Of a stretch of 64,000 bases of DNA, positions 1 to 11,335 are shown piece after piece. How positions within the stretch are numbered: the first letter of the stretch is position 1; the number at the start of each line of letters is the position of its first letter. The notes below the pieces were generated by a model. It did not search any database. It was not told the DNA's origin and saw only the letters and a program-made list of their open reading frames with translations. Both the position numbers and the translations under genes were made by a program. This stretch comes from Oncomelania hupensis (lineage: Eukaryota; Mollusca; Gastropoda; Littorinimorpha; Pomatiopsidae), in contig CM072512.1 in NCBI GenBank assembly GCA_036898135.1, forward strand, positions 6,675,484 to 6,739,483, read 5' to 3'.

Positions 1-840
1 TACACGAGGAAACTTGGCATGTGGGAAACGTAACATGAACATGAAAAATGACACAGAAAATTTGATACTAGTCAATGATTAAAACATCAGATCATATAAC
101 ATCAACATTCACTCACATAAACATTCTCACACACCCCAGCAATCAAACTTTTAAAAAATAAAATTATTGCAACACAAAAATATGTACAGTAGCACGCGAC
201 CAAATTAAGGCATGACTAAATCAAATGGAATATAATTAACAGCTATACTAGGATTCTGGGGTGAAAATTAGATTCAGATAAAATTTCATTTATAACACTA
301 TTTAAAAATAAGCCGATCTTATTCAAATAGGCCTAAAGTTACTAGAGTTAACAAAGTAAAAGCAAATTATTATATTGCTCATAATGCAACCTTTTTTGTT
401 AAAATATTTAACATAATGTATTACTATCACTTGTACTTATATATACTTATTTCTTTCATATTTACTTTTATTTGATTTTGATACAGACTGTAATAAACAC
501 TTGTACCGTTATTACCTCTCTTAGAGTAAACCTTTTTTTTACAGGCCCATATTAGGCTATTGTTTGTCTGTATTCAATGTGTCTGTTTTTTCTGTTTTTA
601 GTTAGCGGAGACAACAACAACAAAAACCATGATCATACTCAAAAAAGGATGTGGCATCTAGTCAATAGCAATTTTTAAAATTCTAAATTTATAAACAAGA
701 CTGGTTTTGATTTAATTTCGGCAAGATGGTTTCACCCAGTTTCTGGATTTGGAACGTACATCACAGGAGCCTTTATTGGTTATCGTCTTGACAGTCTTGG
801 GGAGCGCAAGTCTAACTGTCAAGGGTCTTGTTTAAAAGTT
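1..840. other. AT-rich sequence without recognisable gene
   Basis: I see only AT-rich non-coding sequence here, with short homopolymer runs and no frame that looks conserved. Nothing can be assigned. Confidence 0.5.
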
Positions 841-1190
841 ACTTCATGTCTCTGGGCTTAAAAACTGGTTAAAAGACAGTTCTGTACAGTTCATGGGATT
901 GGTCAGTGGTGTGACAGCCCTAGTGGCAAAGACCCCAGCGAAGGTGATGCTGCGCCGATTCCACTCAGCTGCAGTCTGTACAAAGAATGAACTCTTGTAC
1001 TGTTCAGTCTGGCAGGGAGGGAGGCGCAAGCGGCATATTATGAACTGCTTGTCCTTGGACGATGTTGTCACTGCTGTTGCATTCAAGCCTTGTAGGGCAT
1101 ATTCCTCATCAGCATGTAGGTGCAGAGTGGAATAACTTGTCAAGTGGTAGTGCTGGGACTTTACCATCTACAATTCTGTGGAAGAATTTG
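840..1190 (-). mobile_element. Relic of a LINE reverse-transcriptase C-terminus
   Basis: The minus strand carries a 107-codon open frame (1167 down to 844). Its middle, TEQYKSSFFVQTAAEWNR, resembles the conserved tail of many animal non-LTR reverse transcriptases, where an aromatic-rich NSFFPRT..WN block lies just before the end. No catalytic region is present. I infer a 5'-truncated LINE unrelated to the (GGATA)n family next to it. The alternative is a chance frame. Confidence 0.4.
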
Positions 1191-1261
1191 GCTACCTTAA
1201 AGATTATAAAGATTATAAAGAATATTAATGTGTTTAAATATTTTGATAACATTCAAAATGT

Positions 1262-1937
1262 GTAGCAGACTCAATACTAAGACCATCATACAAGGCCAAT
1301 CCCTTACACAGTGCATAAGTAACTTCAAATATTTAGGAGCCATTGTAACAGACAATGTGTCCCGACAAGAAATCCTCTCAGGGTCAAACAAACAACTGCT
1401 GCCCTGACAAGGTTGAAGCCCATTTGGAAAGACAGGACCATCAGTCTACTTTCCAAGGTAAGGTTGCTGCACTCCCTTGTCATAGATCTCCATCATCCTA
1501 TATATGCTTGTGAAACATGGACCCTCATACTGTCATAGCATGTACACAAAAAAGAATACAAAGCATGGAGATGAGGTGGTACAGAAGACTTCCGGATATT
1601 TTCTACACCCAGCACATCACCAACGATGAAGTCCAACAGACCATCACACAGGCCATTGGACAACACGATGACATGCTTACAGTGGTGAAGAAACTGAAAC
1701 TTTTATGGTATGGCCACGTCACCAGATCATCAGGCTTTGCAAAGACCATCCTGCAAGCCACGGTGCAAGGAGGCAGAAGAAGAGGTAGACAGAAAAAGAG
1801 GTGGGAAGGACGACATTCGAGAATGGACTGGTTTGACGCTGAGCGAAGACATGAGGGTTGCTGATGACAGAAAAAGATGCTGGTTACATGATCATCTGTG
1901 GTGCCCCAACGACTTTTGAGTTACGGGATTGGATAGG
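1262..1937 (+). mobile_element. 3' fragment of the (GGATA)n-tailed LINE family
   Basis: This is the 3' quarter of the non-LTR retrotransposon seen more fully at 55045-56578. It starts in the segment before the KYLGAIVSD block, runs through the region encoding RIQSMEMRWYRR and [15 protein letters not shown], and ends at the GGRRRGRQKKRW basic block and a worn GGATAGG tail. Frameshifts and stops make it a dead copy. It is 5'-truncated, as usual for target-primed insertion. Confidence 0.8.
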
Positions 1938-2099
1938 AAAGGTGGATAAAGATAATGTCGCGTTAATCTGTCACTTCCTCTATCTTTAGAGCAATCTTTA
2001 AGTTTAAGTTTGGTTTTGCGCTATTAAAACAAAAAAATACATAAATAAAAAAATCAATTATTATTATTACAATCGTGATTTAGTATAATATGAGCTATG

Positions 2100-2592
2100 G
2101 ACATTTCAGCGGCGGGACGATTTGGCGTCACACCCTAGACGATTCTGCGGTCGGACCGTTCAGGGGCGAGGCAGTTCAGCGTTAGTCTGGACCATTCGGC
2201 GGTGCCGTCTATTTGCCTATTTATAAATAAGTGTTATCACTGTTTTAAGTTCTAATTATTACACCCTTAAAACTGCAATTTGTTTTTAATAATAGAGAAC
2301 GTTGGTCAAGATTTTTGTGTGCTATAATTGATACACAGTAATACACATATTATACATGGCTGGACGTTTAGGCGGTACGATAATTTATACATTGCTAATG
2401 CTATGCTGGACTTTTCAGTGGTTCTGTATTTTATACATTGCTAGATGCCTGGACGTTTCAGACGGTGCTACTATATTTTATAAATTGTCATATGGCTGAA
2501 CGTTTTGGCGGTGCCGTATTTACTATTTTATACATTGCTACATGGCTAGGAGAACTCGCTACCGTCTCGCAAGTTAAGTCCAGACTCCAGTG
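2100..2592 (+). repeat. Degenerate tandem repeat with a fragment of the tRNA/5S chimeric SINE
   Basis: From about 2340 to 2550 a degenerate unit of 50-60 bases recurs about four times: a ggctggacgtttcggcggt-like core followed by a tatacattgcta spacer. Related cores lie at 2100-2200 and 3260-3300. At about 2545-2592 follows a stretch reading through actcgctac, gtctcgcaagttaag and ccagtgc, matching the head of the chimeric SINE at 34803 and 54744. Non-coding. Confidence 0.5.
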
Positions 2593-3415
2593 CAATTTTT
2601 GATGTAATACTAATAGTAGTAATATCCCACTATAAAAAATATTAATAAATAAAGAAAATAATAAAAAAGAAATTTAAAAAATTATAAAATCAGACAAGAC
2701 ACAAAAAAGTCATGTTTTCTTTTTCTGAATTAATTTAGATAAAATTTGTTTCCACTGACCTATATTTAGCACAGTTAAATCATTATAACTTTAACAAAAC
2801 TTAACCTAAAATTATAAAACTGAAACTGGTATCCATGAAATGAAAACCTTGCCAACAAAGTAGGCTGGATTAAAATTACATTTACTAGGTAAATAATAAG
2901 TTCGTAAAAATGTGAAAAAAATTGTGATTATGTACTGACAGAAAAGAAAATGAATACATGAATTAGTGATAAATAATAATAAACAGAGGGAGAAACTGAG
3001 ATGTTCTTTGTTTATAAAGGCCGCAAATCACAAGCGGAAAAACTTCAAGCGAGATTTGGTGTGCTTTTTTCTTTCTATAAAATTTACAGATGTATGCAGT
3101 TTTTCTAAAATATTTAGCAAAGTGAAACAAAACTGAGTGTTTCAGTAGACAAAAAAATACAAAAAGAGAAATTAAATACTACAGCGGCTGTTTATTTTAG
3201 CGCTGTCAAGATCCAGTGCGCTTTAGACGGGAAACTTTCATAAGAAATCATATGCCAGTGTGCTATGGACGTTTCGGTGGGAAAGTAGATTGGATGTTTC
3301 GGCAGTGTTGCCAAAAGAAAGTGCCATCACTGAAATGTCCACATACCGTATGTATAGACTCTGGAGTTAAAAAATTAAAAACTATATCAAAACAAAGCAA
3401 AATTTTTCGATATAT
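2593..3415. other. AT-rich sequence without recognisable gene
   Basis: Low-complexity AT-rich DNA. The only open frame (3216-3443, 75 codons) overlaps further degenerate GGACGTTTCGG cores and has no recognisable motif. Confidence 0.45.
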
Positions 3416-3418
3416 TAC

Positions 3419-3575
3419 AGGGATGGATGTAACCGGAAATTAACGGTATTTTACCGGTTTGAGAATAAAAATACCGTTTGAAAAATCAGTAGCCGGTAGA
3501 GTCTACCGGTTCTTATTTTGTTTGACTGGTTTCAAAAATAAAGAAAAAGATACAGAAAAACAAGAGAAATGAAGG

Positions 3576-3627
<52 letters not shown>

Positions 3628-4135
3628 GAGGGAGAGAGAGAGAGAGCCAGCCAGCCACGCTGATTAATTATGTGTTTAGGGAGTGTAGACGAGAGGCCTG
3701 CGAATGCGTTCAGTAGCCTTGCCATATTCTTTGAGGTAATTAATACAGAATGATACATTGGCGGGCGCAAGGCTATCAATATCATGAATACAAATAAATT
3801 AAACTCGCGCACTTTTCGATTTTTTCTTCCCTCGTGCTCGTCAGTATGTATTGCGACAGTGGCAGATAGGCTAGTAATAATGAAGAAGCAAAAATCTCTT
3901 TTTTCATTTTTTGCTAGGGGGAGAGGGCGATAAAAGAAGTTTATGTGAAGACGAAGATGTTTCTAATGAAACAGAAAGTGCATTAACAATAACAGAGTCG
4001 CCATCTACTTATATAAAATAGTGACGCATTATTAAGCTTTGCTATGGGTCATACCGGTTTCCGTGACTGGCCTACCGGTTTGCGTTCTAGTGGGTTTGTT
4101 TACTGTGACGTCGTACCGGTTTTGCAAATCCCTAG
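3419..4135 (+). mobile_element. Probable hAT-type DNA transposon relic
   Basis: The segment begins CAGGGATGGATGTAACCGG and ends with CCGGTTTTGCAAATCCCTAG, so the ends are imperfect inverted repeats around AGGGAT and AACCGG. ACCGGT-type motifs recur just inside both ends (3450-3520 and 4050-4120). An ATG at 3880 opens MKKQKSLFSFFA, typical of hAT/BED-finger transposase N-termini. It stops at 3931, but a +1 shift opens another frame (GDKRSLCEDEDVSNETES) that closes at 4019-4021. This suggests the 5' coding end of a transposase, frameshifted and with the rest deleted. No target duplication could be fixed. Confidence 0.5.
3578..3648. repeat. (GA)n microsatellite
   Basis: A GA-dinucleotide run with a few GGG interruptions, inside the hAT-like relic. 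The opposite-strand leucine/serine-rich frame across it is an artefact. Confidence 0.9.
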
Positions 4136-4381
4136 GATGATCACTGTATTATGAGAAAGACAACAAGTTCAGTTCAGTTCAGTTCAAGGGACTATGTTAA
4201 GCTTTGCAGCTATTTTATGTCCCTGTTTCTACACGACATTAAATTAAATTATTCGGTTAGTTTTGCAGTTGTTCCGGGAATTAAAGTTAAAAACTGACAA
4301 TCATTCATCAAAATTGGGTTCCACAATGAAACTAACCTTTTTCAGAAGGTTTTTAAATGTATTTAAGTTGTTAGCTTTTTT

Positions 4382-4462
4382 AACATGTAATGGTGCAATT
4401 CTATGACTATTTTGGTGCAATTCTATGACTATTTTAGTCATAGAATTGCACCATTACATGTT
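4382..4462. repeat. Perfect 28-bp inverted repeat with an extra partial arm
   Basis: The left arm (4382-4409) is the exact reverse complement of the right arm (4435-4462). Between them lies a second direct copy of the inner 18 bases (4414-4431). The right arm can therefore pair with either left copy, giving a long hairpin with a 25-base loop or a shorter one with a 3-base loop. Non-coding. Confidence 0.9.
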
Positions 4463-4849
4463 AAACAAAACAACAAACAGTGCTTTCTTTCTTTAGTACG
4501 AAAGAGCGGGAAAAAATTGTGTCTTCTGAATCTGAGTTTCTAGTATTAGGCCTACGTCCAGCATGAAACTTAAAAAATGCAATTAACTTTGTCGAGGTTA
4601 TTTAATTTTTTGTATAAGATCACCTCTAACTAAGTTCTAAATTTCAAACTGGGAAGGCCTAAATTGTTTAATTTTTTTAGTAAGGCAAAATTTTCAAGCC
4701 CCAAGGATTTCACTAATTTTGTTGCTCTTCACTTTTTCGGGTGTATGACGATTCGCCTAACGACGATTCCCCTCAGTGCCTCGCCTCGTTTTACGCCCTA
4801 CATGTGTTTTTGAATGCACAACTTAATCGGTGTGTTGTATTGTGTTAGC

Positions 4850-4880
4850 GGGTAACCCTAACCCAAACCCTAACCCTAGG
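4850..4880. repeat. Short interstitial telomere-like repeat
   Basis: Four CCCTAA-type units (ccctaacccaaaccctaa plus flanking partial units) lie in a row. TTAGGG/CCCTAA is the ancestral animal telomere repeat. Here it is a short internal block, not a chromosome end. Confidence 0.6.
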
Positions 4881-5720
4881 CGGCTTGACTAAATGTTCAG
4901 GCGAGTTGACTGAGGCGAATTGACAGTTAGTCACAGTGAGTTACTACTTACTAGTTTAGTAGTTAGGCGTATCGTCGTGCACCCACTTTTTCAATCACTG
5001 ACGATTGTCTTTTCAAGAGCGGTGACCATACAGCATTTGCATATTCCAAATAAGGTCATACAAGTGTCCTAAACAGACATGTTAGTGTAAGATAGGAAAG
5101 TAGATTAATACGTACAGTATACAATTCAAGCAGAGCAACAACAATTTTGAAAATAGCGCAGACCGGAAATAACCAAGGGACACTAGCGCGAACAACCGGA
5201 AACATTATTTGGTATACCAATTTCGTTCAATAACTCCATTTCAGGGTAAAAACACGCATTGCTAAGTTCGGATGTTCGACAGCCAATATATTAGAATTAC
5301 AGAAAAGAGGTAGTGACACTTTTAAGGAAAAAAGAGGAGTCTATATTGAAACTTAATTTTATTTGACGATAATGTCTTCCATTGAACAAACGTGATCAAC
5401 CGATCAAACGTGATCAATGTGTAACTGGTATTCCAGTTCAGCTATTCCTTTATCGGCCGAGAGCGTGTTTTCAAAGCCAAGCGCTGGCTGGATATCACAG
5501 CCTGTGGCTGGATATGGAGATCTGTATCTGTATCACTATCTGTATCTGTAGTATTACGCTGCTACACATCCAGGTGACTGGCATAAATTGAATACAGTTA
5601 TTTATTTATTTATTTATTTTTTATTTATGTATTTAACAGTCCCTTATACGCCTGTGTGTCTAGGGACTTTAATTTACTCAATGAAATGAATGAAATTATT
5701 TATTTATTTATATTGTTGTT
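4881..5720. other. Non-coding upstream sequence
   Basis: No gene seen. The 69-codon frame at 5382-5591 contains GATATGGAGATCTGTATCTG-like repeats and no recognisable domain. A (TTTA)n run lies at 5600-5630 and a worn repeat tail at about 5635-5700. Confidence 0.4.
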
Positions 5721-5726
5721 GTGGGG

Positions 5727-6153
5727 CTGGGTAGCTCAGATGGTAGAGCGGCTTTCTAGTAACCAAAAGGTAGTAGGGACAGATGTAGGCCGTGGAGCCT
5801 TTCTGAACGTCCCATCTTTTATATTTATTTACAATGGTCTGCATTGCATGCAATTTGCCTACATATTAGTCATAGCTGTAAAATAAGTCTATAAATTTTG
5901 GAATTGCATCCAACTGGTTTTTGAACTGATTAGTAGTTTTAGCACTCTTAGGTACCTGGTTCGAATCTGGATTGGTCAAAGTGTGACCATATTATTTTCC
6001 CCCTTAGCATCAGGTTCGCTGTTGTGTTGTCAGAATAATTATAATGTGACCAGTAGTCGCCTATAGTATACGCTCCGGAGTCGTGTGACTATAAGTATAA
6101 TCTACAATTAACCTTCTTTTTTTTCTTTTTTTAAAATAAATATGATGATGATG
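5727..6153 (+). mobile_element. tRNA-derived SINE, interrupted
   Basis: An A-box-like tRNA head (gtagctcagatggtagagc, 5731-5749) is followed 200 bases later by a B-box-like GGTTCGAATC (5955-5964) and then by tRNA-unrelated body sequence and a (GAT)n tail near 6142-6153. The boxes are too far apart for a working Pol III promoter, so an insertion or rearrangement has split the head. I see this as a dead SINE, not a tRNA gene. Confidence 0.5.
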
Positions 6154-6703
6154 ATCATTGTCAAGGTGGCGACGTGGTGATTCGTCCTTAACCCTAACGC
6201 AATAGGACGTTAAGCTTCGTTATCCCTCCTTTGACTTTCAGAGGCAGAATTATATCCTCACCGTTTAATCTAAATTAAAGCAAGGATTACACTTTAAACA
6301 AGTCAAATAAAAATAATGCAAAAGGTTTGAAATAAAGGGAGGTAGAGGATGAATAACTTGCTCAGGTTACAACTTAAACTGAACTTACTGCCCCGAGTTT
6401 TGCTTACACTCACAGCCACAGGCCCAGAGTAATTAACTATATTACTCGTAGGATTCACTTTTAAAGAGAGAGACAGACAGACAGAAAAGTGACAACGAAG
6501 AAAGAAGAGACTTCAAAGCTTGTAGTTTTGCTTTATCCTAAAGTTAAGGACTAAAGGAGGCATTATTCTGTTTATCGATAATTTCTGCTGAATATATTTT
6601 GTTTCTTGGCTAGTCTGAATCAAAAAATTTATAATGAACGACTTACAATTTCCCACCCAGATCAACCAGTCACAGTTAAAATATAGAGAAAGGCTTGGGA
6701 GCT

Positions 6704-7206
6704 ATGGCAGGGAAAGGCAGTGTTAACGAGACAGAGGTGCCAGTAGATACTGAACGACTGTTGGAACATCTTTCGCAAGTGGAGGCAGCGGCAGAGGACA
6801 TTCTCACTGACAAGCAGAAACTCATTGACTTGGATCGTCATCGCAACCAGACTCGGGAGGCAGTTAGGTACTGAAAATCCAATACATTTGTGTTAAATTA
6901 TTCAATTTTGTTATTTATTTCATATGATTATTTTGTTTGTGTATAGATCTGTATGTGATAATTAATTTTTTTTTTTTAGACTTGGTGTTTCAGTTTCACA
7001 TTGTAACTTTTGATCAACTTGAATGTCAGCCATGTTCAATGTTAAAAAAAAGAAGTGTAGTATGGATAATTTGGTTGTAAGTTTAATATTAATTCCTTTT
7101 TTTATCCATCCATATTCTTTTTATGTTATTTAAAAAAATGAAGTTTTTTTTTAACATCTTATTTTATGTAACTTTTTTTTAAATATTTGGGGTCGAGGAC
7201 TATATT

Positions 7207-7270
<64 letters not shown>

Positions 7271-10200
7271 AATTAGGTTTATATTGTAATAATAAGTTCT
7301 TCTCAAGATAGCTTTTATTCTTTTTTAGAAGAAAGAAATTAGTCACTTGTATTTTGGATGTCAGCAAAGAAAGTCATTCTTATTCTTTGGTTGTTTTTTT
7401 ATTTATTTTATTTTAAGGTATGTAATACTTAACTTAAGCTTTTATTTTATTTTAAATATTTCGAAAGGAAGTTTCGCTGTAGCAGTAAATACTAAATAGT
7501 ACTAGCAGAATCTTAAATAACAATCCAGATTTATAATTATAGAGCCACAGTAATCTCAGATACATACATTTGAAAAAGTGAAATTGCTTTACATAAGTTT
7601 AAATTAAAACTAGATGGGCAAAGCTCATATGACTCACAGTCACATGCTCTTTGTGGAATTGCAATACTTAACATGAAAATGAGTGCCCAGAAAAAAATTA
7701 ATGAATTGCTGACATTAAAATGCAAATTCTGACTGTGATTTTTCTATGCTCTTGACCTTGAGATGATATTGTTCTCTGGCTCAAAATACACTCATGTACT
7801 ATCAAATAAAGTACAGCAAAAGTTTATTATCTAATTATGGCATAAAAATGGGGACTTTGGCCTTGGGATGACTTTGACCCTAACGTGATCTCTCATGCAT
7901 GTCTGAACAAATAATCCAATGTCGTTGCACACTATAGGTTAAATAAACGGCATTCCGGATGACCTATTTTGTGTATGTTTTTGCCAGGCTTAAAATGACT
8001 TTGACCTTGAAGATCAATGCAAAAAACGAATTTATATATTGAAGATCAATGTTTCATCTCTAAATAAAACAAACTTGGGCTTATTTGTCGCCGTTCATGG
8101 TCAAGGTCATTTCAAAGTACTTATACAAACTGACTTTGGACACATTGCTATGCATGCGAGTCAATAAAAAGGAGTAGTAGTTTGGAAGTCAGCAAAGAAA
8201 GTATTTCTTTCCGATATCAAACAGATCTCCCTGCCTTTACACCACATGTTTGAGTGATAGATGTGTGTTTGTTGTGTGTGAGACTGAGAGTGGGTGAAAC
8301 ATGTGCTTTGAGCCTGATTAGAGAATTGTGGGAAAGCACTATAACATTTAGTATTTTTATTCTTTGTTACAGTTTCATTTTAATGCTCAGGTCTTCTGTT
8401 TCTCCTCTGTTAAATCATCATCACCGTTGTCATCTCTTAAAAAGAGTTTGAACCCACACACCCTTGGTTATAATACATAAACACCCTCAATCAAGTTTAA
8501 ATTTCTACGTTCTTATGTTTGGTTTGTCACTGTGGGTAATTTCAGACTGCTACAGAAAGAGAAGGGCAACGCAAAGCAATGGGTATGTCTGGGCAACATG
8601 TTCATCAAGATGGAGAAGAAGTCGGTGACCAAGCTGCTTGACAAAGGTATGTACTTGGGCAGTGGCCACTAAACGGGTGACCTTGGCGCTAGCCGCGTGT
8701 CAGAGATGTATCAAGCATAAGATGTGCGTAAGCCTATGCCTTCGACAGCCTCCAACACTCACATTGAGATCAGCGTGGCTTTGGTTCCGACAGCCTCTAC
8801 CATAATACAGGATGCTATATTAATAATAATAATACAAGCTTAGCAGCAGAAAGGTAGATTTTTCTCAATGCACTTTTCATGCTTTAGATCCAGACTGTTA
8901 ACAAGCACTTGCATAGTAGGTACCAACCATATCGGTACAGCACATTATATATGGTTGAGGCTTGGGAGAGAAATTGTCTACCTTGATTTTCTTGGTTAGA
9001 CTAGCCTTGGGTGGCTCCTGCTTTGCAGAATCCTTTGGGTATGCCATTGGGTTACGCAGGACAAGTCGACACGACATTTGTTCTTCCCGGCTGACCATTC
9101 GCCTGCTGCTTTTGGTGGTGAGCGGGACCACATTGTCGGCAGGCATTTTATGCAGGTCGGTGGCAGCAACTTTGCAGTAGAGTGCGTGGCACTAGTAGCC
9201 GGCAACCCGGTACTCCCAACCACGCTTCACCGCCTTGCAGGGCAAATATTTTTATGTCCCTCTTTTGGGGGATGAAATGAAAATAACAGCTCGGGTAGAG
9301 CAGTGTTCCCAGGGTTGGTGGCCGAGAGACGGGAGTCAAGTACTCCGCTTGGCTACATATATATATATATATAGCACACATAAGCAGGCGGTCACATTAT
9401 ATATCTAGAGAGAGAGAGAGAGATCTCCTAATGTGACCGCCTAGCCTGCTTATGAGTGCTTTGAAGTGAATTAAATGTCTGTCACACTCTTCCACATGCT
9501 GTTAGCAGTTGGTTGGGGTTCAGGGCGTATTTATTCTCGTTTTAAGCCAATAAGAATGATGAACAAATGAAGATGATGCTATAAGATTAACGTAGAACGA
9601 AGGAGTACGAGCGACGAATGGAGAAGTACGAAAAACCCCACGCATGGAGCAAGGGTACCCAGACGACACTGACTCAATCTGCATTCAGCACACTCGCCAT
9701 GACTCCGATATACTCAGGCTTAAAAAGCAACAAAATACTACTAAGAACTTTGTTCTGCTAATGACTTGACAAGTAGTCATCACAATATTTTAAGTAACAA
9801 AAATACTGTTCAAATTATTTATGGAAAATTAATTCCTTCAAACCATGATAACAAAATAAATAAGAAAATCTCTGCATTCAACAGTCAATATTATTGCTAA
9901 ATAATGTTTTATTTTCACATTTATGTTTTGGTTTGTTATTTCTTTGAAACTGCCAAGTTTTACTTTAACCTAGAAAATAATATTCGCCGAATACAACAAC
10001 TGTTCAAAACATTTCAACTGACCAAACAATTGTGAGTTTCCCTCCAAACTTCTGGATAACCACATCAACACTGGTACTGTTCTCTCGTCAAAACCCAGGA
10101 TAAGAATTGAAGTATTGTGAACTTGATAGTTTAAACTTTGAACACTTCAACTGAGGATAACCGATCATAATATAATGAGAATAACCAATTGGGAGTTCCA

Positions 10201-11335
10201 AATAAGAATAAACTTATCTTGTAAGCAGAAAACATAATAACAATTAGAAAAATAAATAGATCTATAAAAATCCATTTAAAATACACTCTTCCATACTAAT
10301 AATGGTGATCATTCCACAGAGCGCAGAAGGTATGAATACAAAGCTAAGTTAGCGAAACATTGGTTATTTGAGGGTTTTTTTTTGTGCGTGGTCAATTTGA
10401 TACGACTTTAGTCATGTAACAAAATCTATAAGGCTGCAGCTGTGTAAAGGTGCGGTCTGACGTGAAGTGAAACAGACGCAAAGCGGTAAACAAAGCAAAG
10501 CATCTGCTGCTAGAAGCAAGTGCGTTTATAATGCTTTGCTTTGTGAAGCGGTTACACGATGAGAAGTTTTGCATAATAACAGTCTGCGTGGAAGCAATGC
10601 GCAATAAGTTGTAAATCAGTTACCTCCCTTTCCGTCAGATTGACCCTCACAGAAGAAGTCCATGAGGCCTTTTTCGGGGTTTGGTTTCTATAATTTTGAC
10701 TTCTAACATTCCATAATGCCTCGTGGCTTTGAATTAGATCGAGGAGAATAAACGTATCGTCTTGTTTCAGATTTGCTAATAGCCCAGTACTTTTGATGCC
10801 GTCATGATCGCTGAAATGATAACCTAGTTTTCGTACGTCGGCTCTTCTGATTGGCTGGCATTCAAATGCTTCAGCGAAGCAACGCAAAATTTTACAGCAC
10901 GCTCTAAACTGAAAACATCTGTTTTGCTTCACTTCGGCGCTTAGCTGCTGTTATGCTTTAGGTCTAGTCACACGATAAACATAGTCAAAACTACGATGTT
11001 TCGTGTTTTACTGGCTGTTTTGCTTCTTGTTTCGCTTCCCGTCAGACCGCACCTTAAGCGTGCGTTAATCAGTAGCACTTAGCAACTTCTGTGTCAGTAA
11101 TCATGCCGTAAACTCTTGACAGCCAGCCCGTCATTGGTTGTAACCCTCTGTTTATGGTATTGATCTTTCCTTTTCAGATTTTGACCAGACATCGGTGGAA
11201 ATCAACAAGACGCGTAATGAGCTGAAGCCTAAAGTGAATCGTCTGCGAGACATGGAGCACAAGGACAATCTTCAGGGCTTTGACCTGCAGCCCCTCAGTC
11301 AAACCGAACTGGCCGAGCTTGATAACATTTTGTGA
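6704..11335 (+). CDS. PDRG1: p53 and DNA damage-regulated protein 1 (prefoldin-like)
   Basis: Three coding exons join in phase: 6704-6867, 8546-8646 and 11178-11335 (stop TGA 11333-11335). All junctions are GT-AG. They give 423 nt, a 140-residue protein against about 133 in vertebrates. Diagnostic segments are VEAAAEDILTDKQKLIDLD (exon 1), WVCLGNMFIKM (exon 2) and FDLQPLSQTEL near the C-terminus. PDRG1 is a beta-type prefoldin-like subunit found in the R2TP/prefoldin-like co-chaperone with URI and RPB5, acting in the assembly of RNA polymerases and PIKKs. The chain is short, charged and helical, as expected for a prefoldin coiled coil. I chose the ATG at 6704 because it opens the aligned helix with a short lead. 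Intron 1 holds a TGACCTTGA-rich repeat and a GA microsatellite. Intron 2 holds a PIF/Harbinger relic. Confidence 0.93.
7204..7267. repeat. (AG)n microsatellite
   Basis: An AG-dinucleotide run with one GGG interruption in PDRG1 intron 1. Confidence 0.95.
7610..8162 (+). repeat. TGACCTTGA-rich dispersed repeat, copy 1
   Basis: This copy starts ctagatgggcaaagctcata and ends gctatgcatgcgagtc. Other copies lie at 23178, 40345 and 50112. Shared blocks are CTCTTGACCTTGAGATGA, a CATGTCTGA/AAATAACC stretch, the ATTCC..TGACCTATTTT block, and TTTAGGGTCAAGGTCACTTC (variant here). It has no long frame and no tRNA head. The striking feature is repeated TGACCTTGA/TCAAGGTCA, the nuclear-receptor extended half-site. 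It lies in PDRG1 intron 1. Confidence 0.8.
8225..8360 (+). mobile_element. Short SINE-like repeat (family D), copy in PDRG1 intron 1
   Basis: It begins atctccctgcctttacacca, then a GT-rich stretch, then GCTTTGAGCCTGATTAGAGA and GGGAAAGCACTATA. The same order appears at 60357-60525 (+) and, reversed, at 25330-25480, 32190-32390 and roughly 46378-46505. Better copies end in an ATT-rich tail. It is a 140-170 bp non-coding retroposon with no clear Pol III boxes. Confidence 0.65.
8890..9275 (-). other. Unrecognised open frames, possible element remnant
   Basis: The minus strand has an 82-codon frame (9146 down to 8898) rich in Lys, Pro and Ser. GC content is higher than the surrounding intron, which suggests imported or formerly coding DNA. 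I recognise no domain. It may be the end of a retroelement polyprotein, but nothing shown here proves that. Confidence 0.25.
9381..9465. repeat. Imperfect hairpin around a GA run
   Basis: ATAAGCAGGCGGTCACATTA on the left is matched by its reverse complement on the right except for a 5-base CTAGC insertion in the right arm. The loop is a short (GA)n tract. It may mark the end of a fold-back element. No target duplication was found. Confidence 0.7.
10448..11054 (-). mobile_element. PIF/Harbinger-type non-autonomous element with MADF-like frame
   Basis: The terminal inverted repeats match perfectly for 15 bases (AGGTGCGGTCTGACG) and nearly so for about 12 more. The flanks are TAA on both sides (10445-10447 and 11055-11057), the TWA-type 3-bp target duplication of PIF/Harbinger. 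The minus strand has a 126-codon frame (10932 down to 10552) with a MADF-like core: LLDLIQSHEALWNVRSQNY followed by a basic WTSSVRVNL segment. PIF/Harbinger elements carry a second protein with a Myb/SANT or MADF DNA-binding domain, so ends, target site and coding relic agree. At 607 bp it lacks any transposase. Confidence 0.8.
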
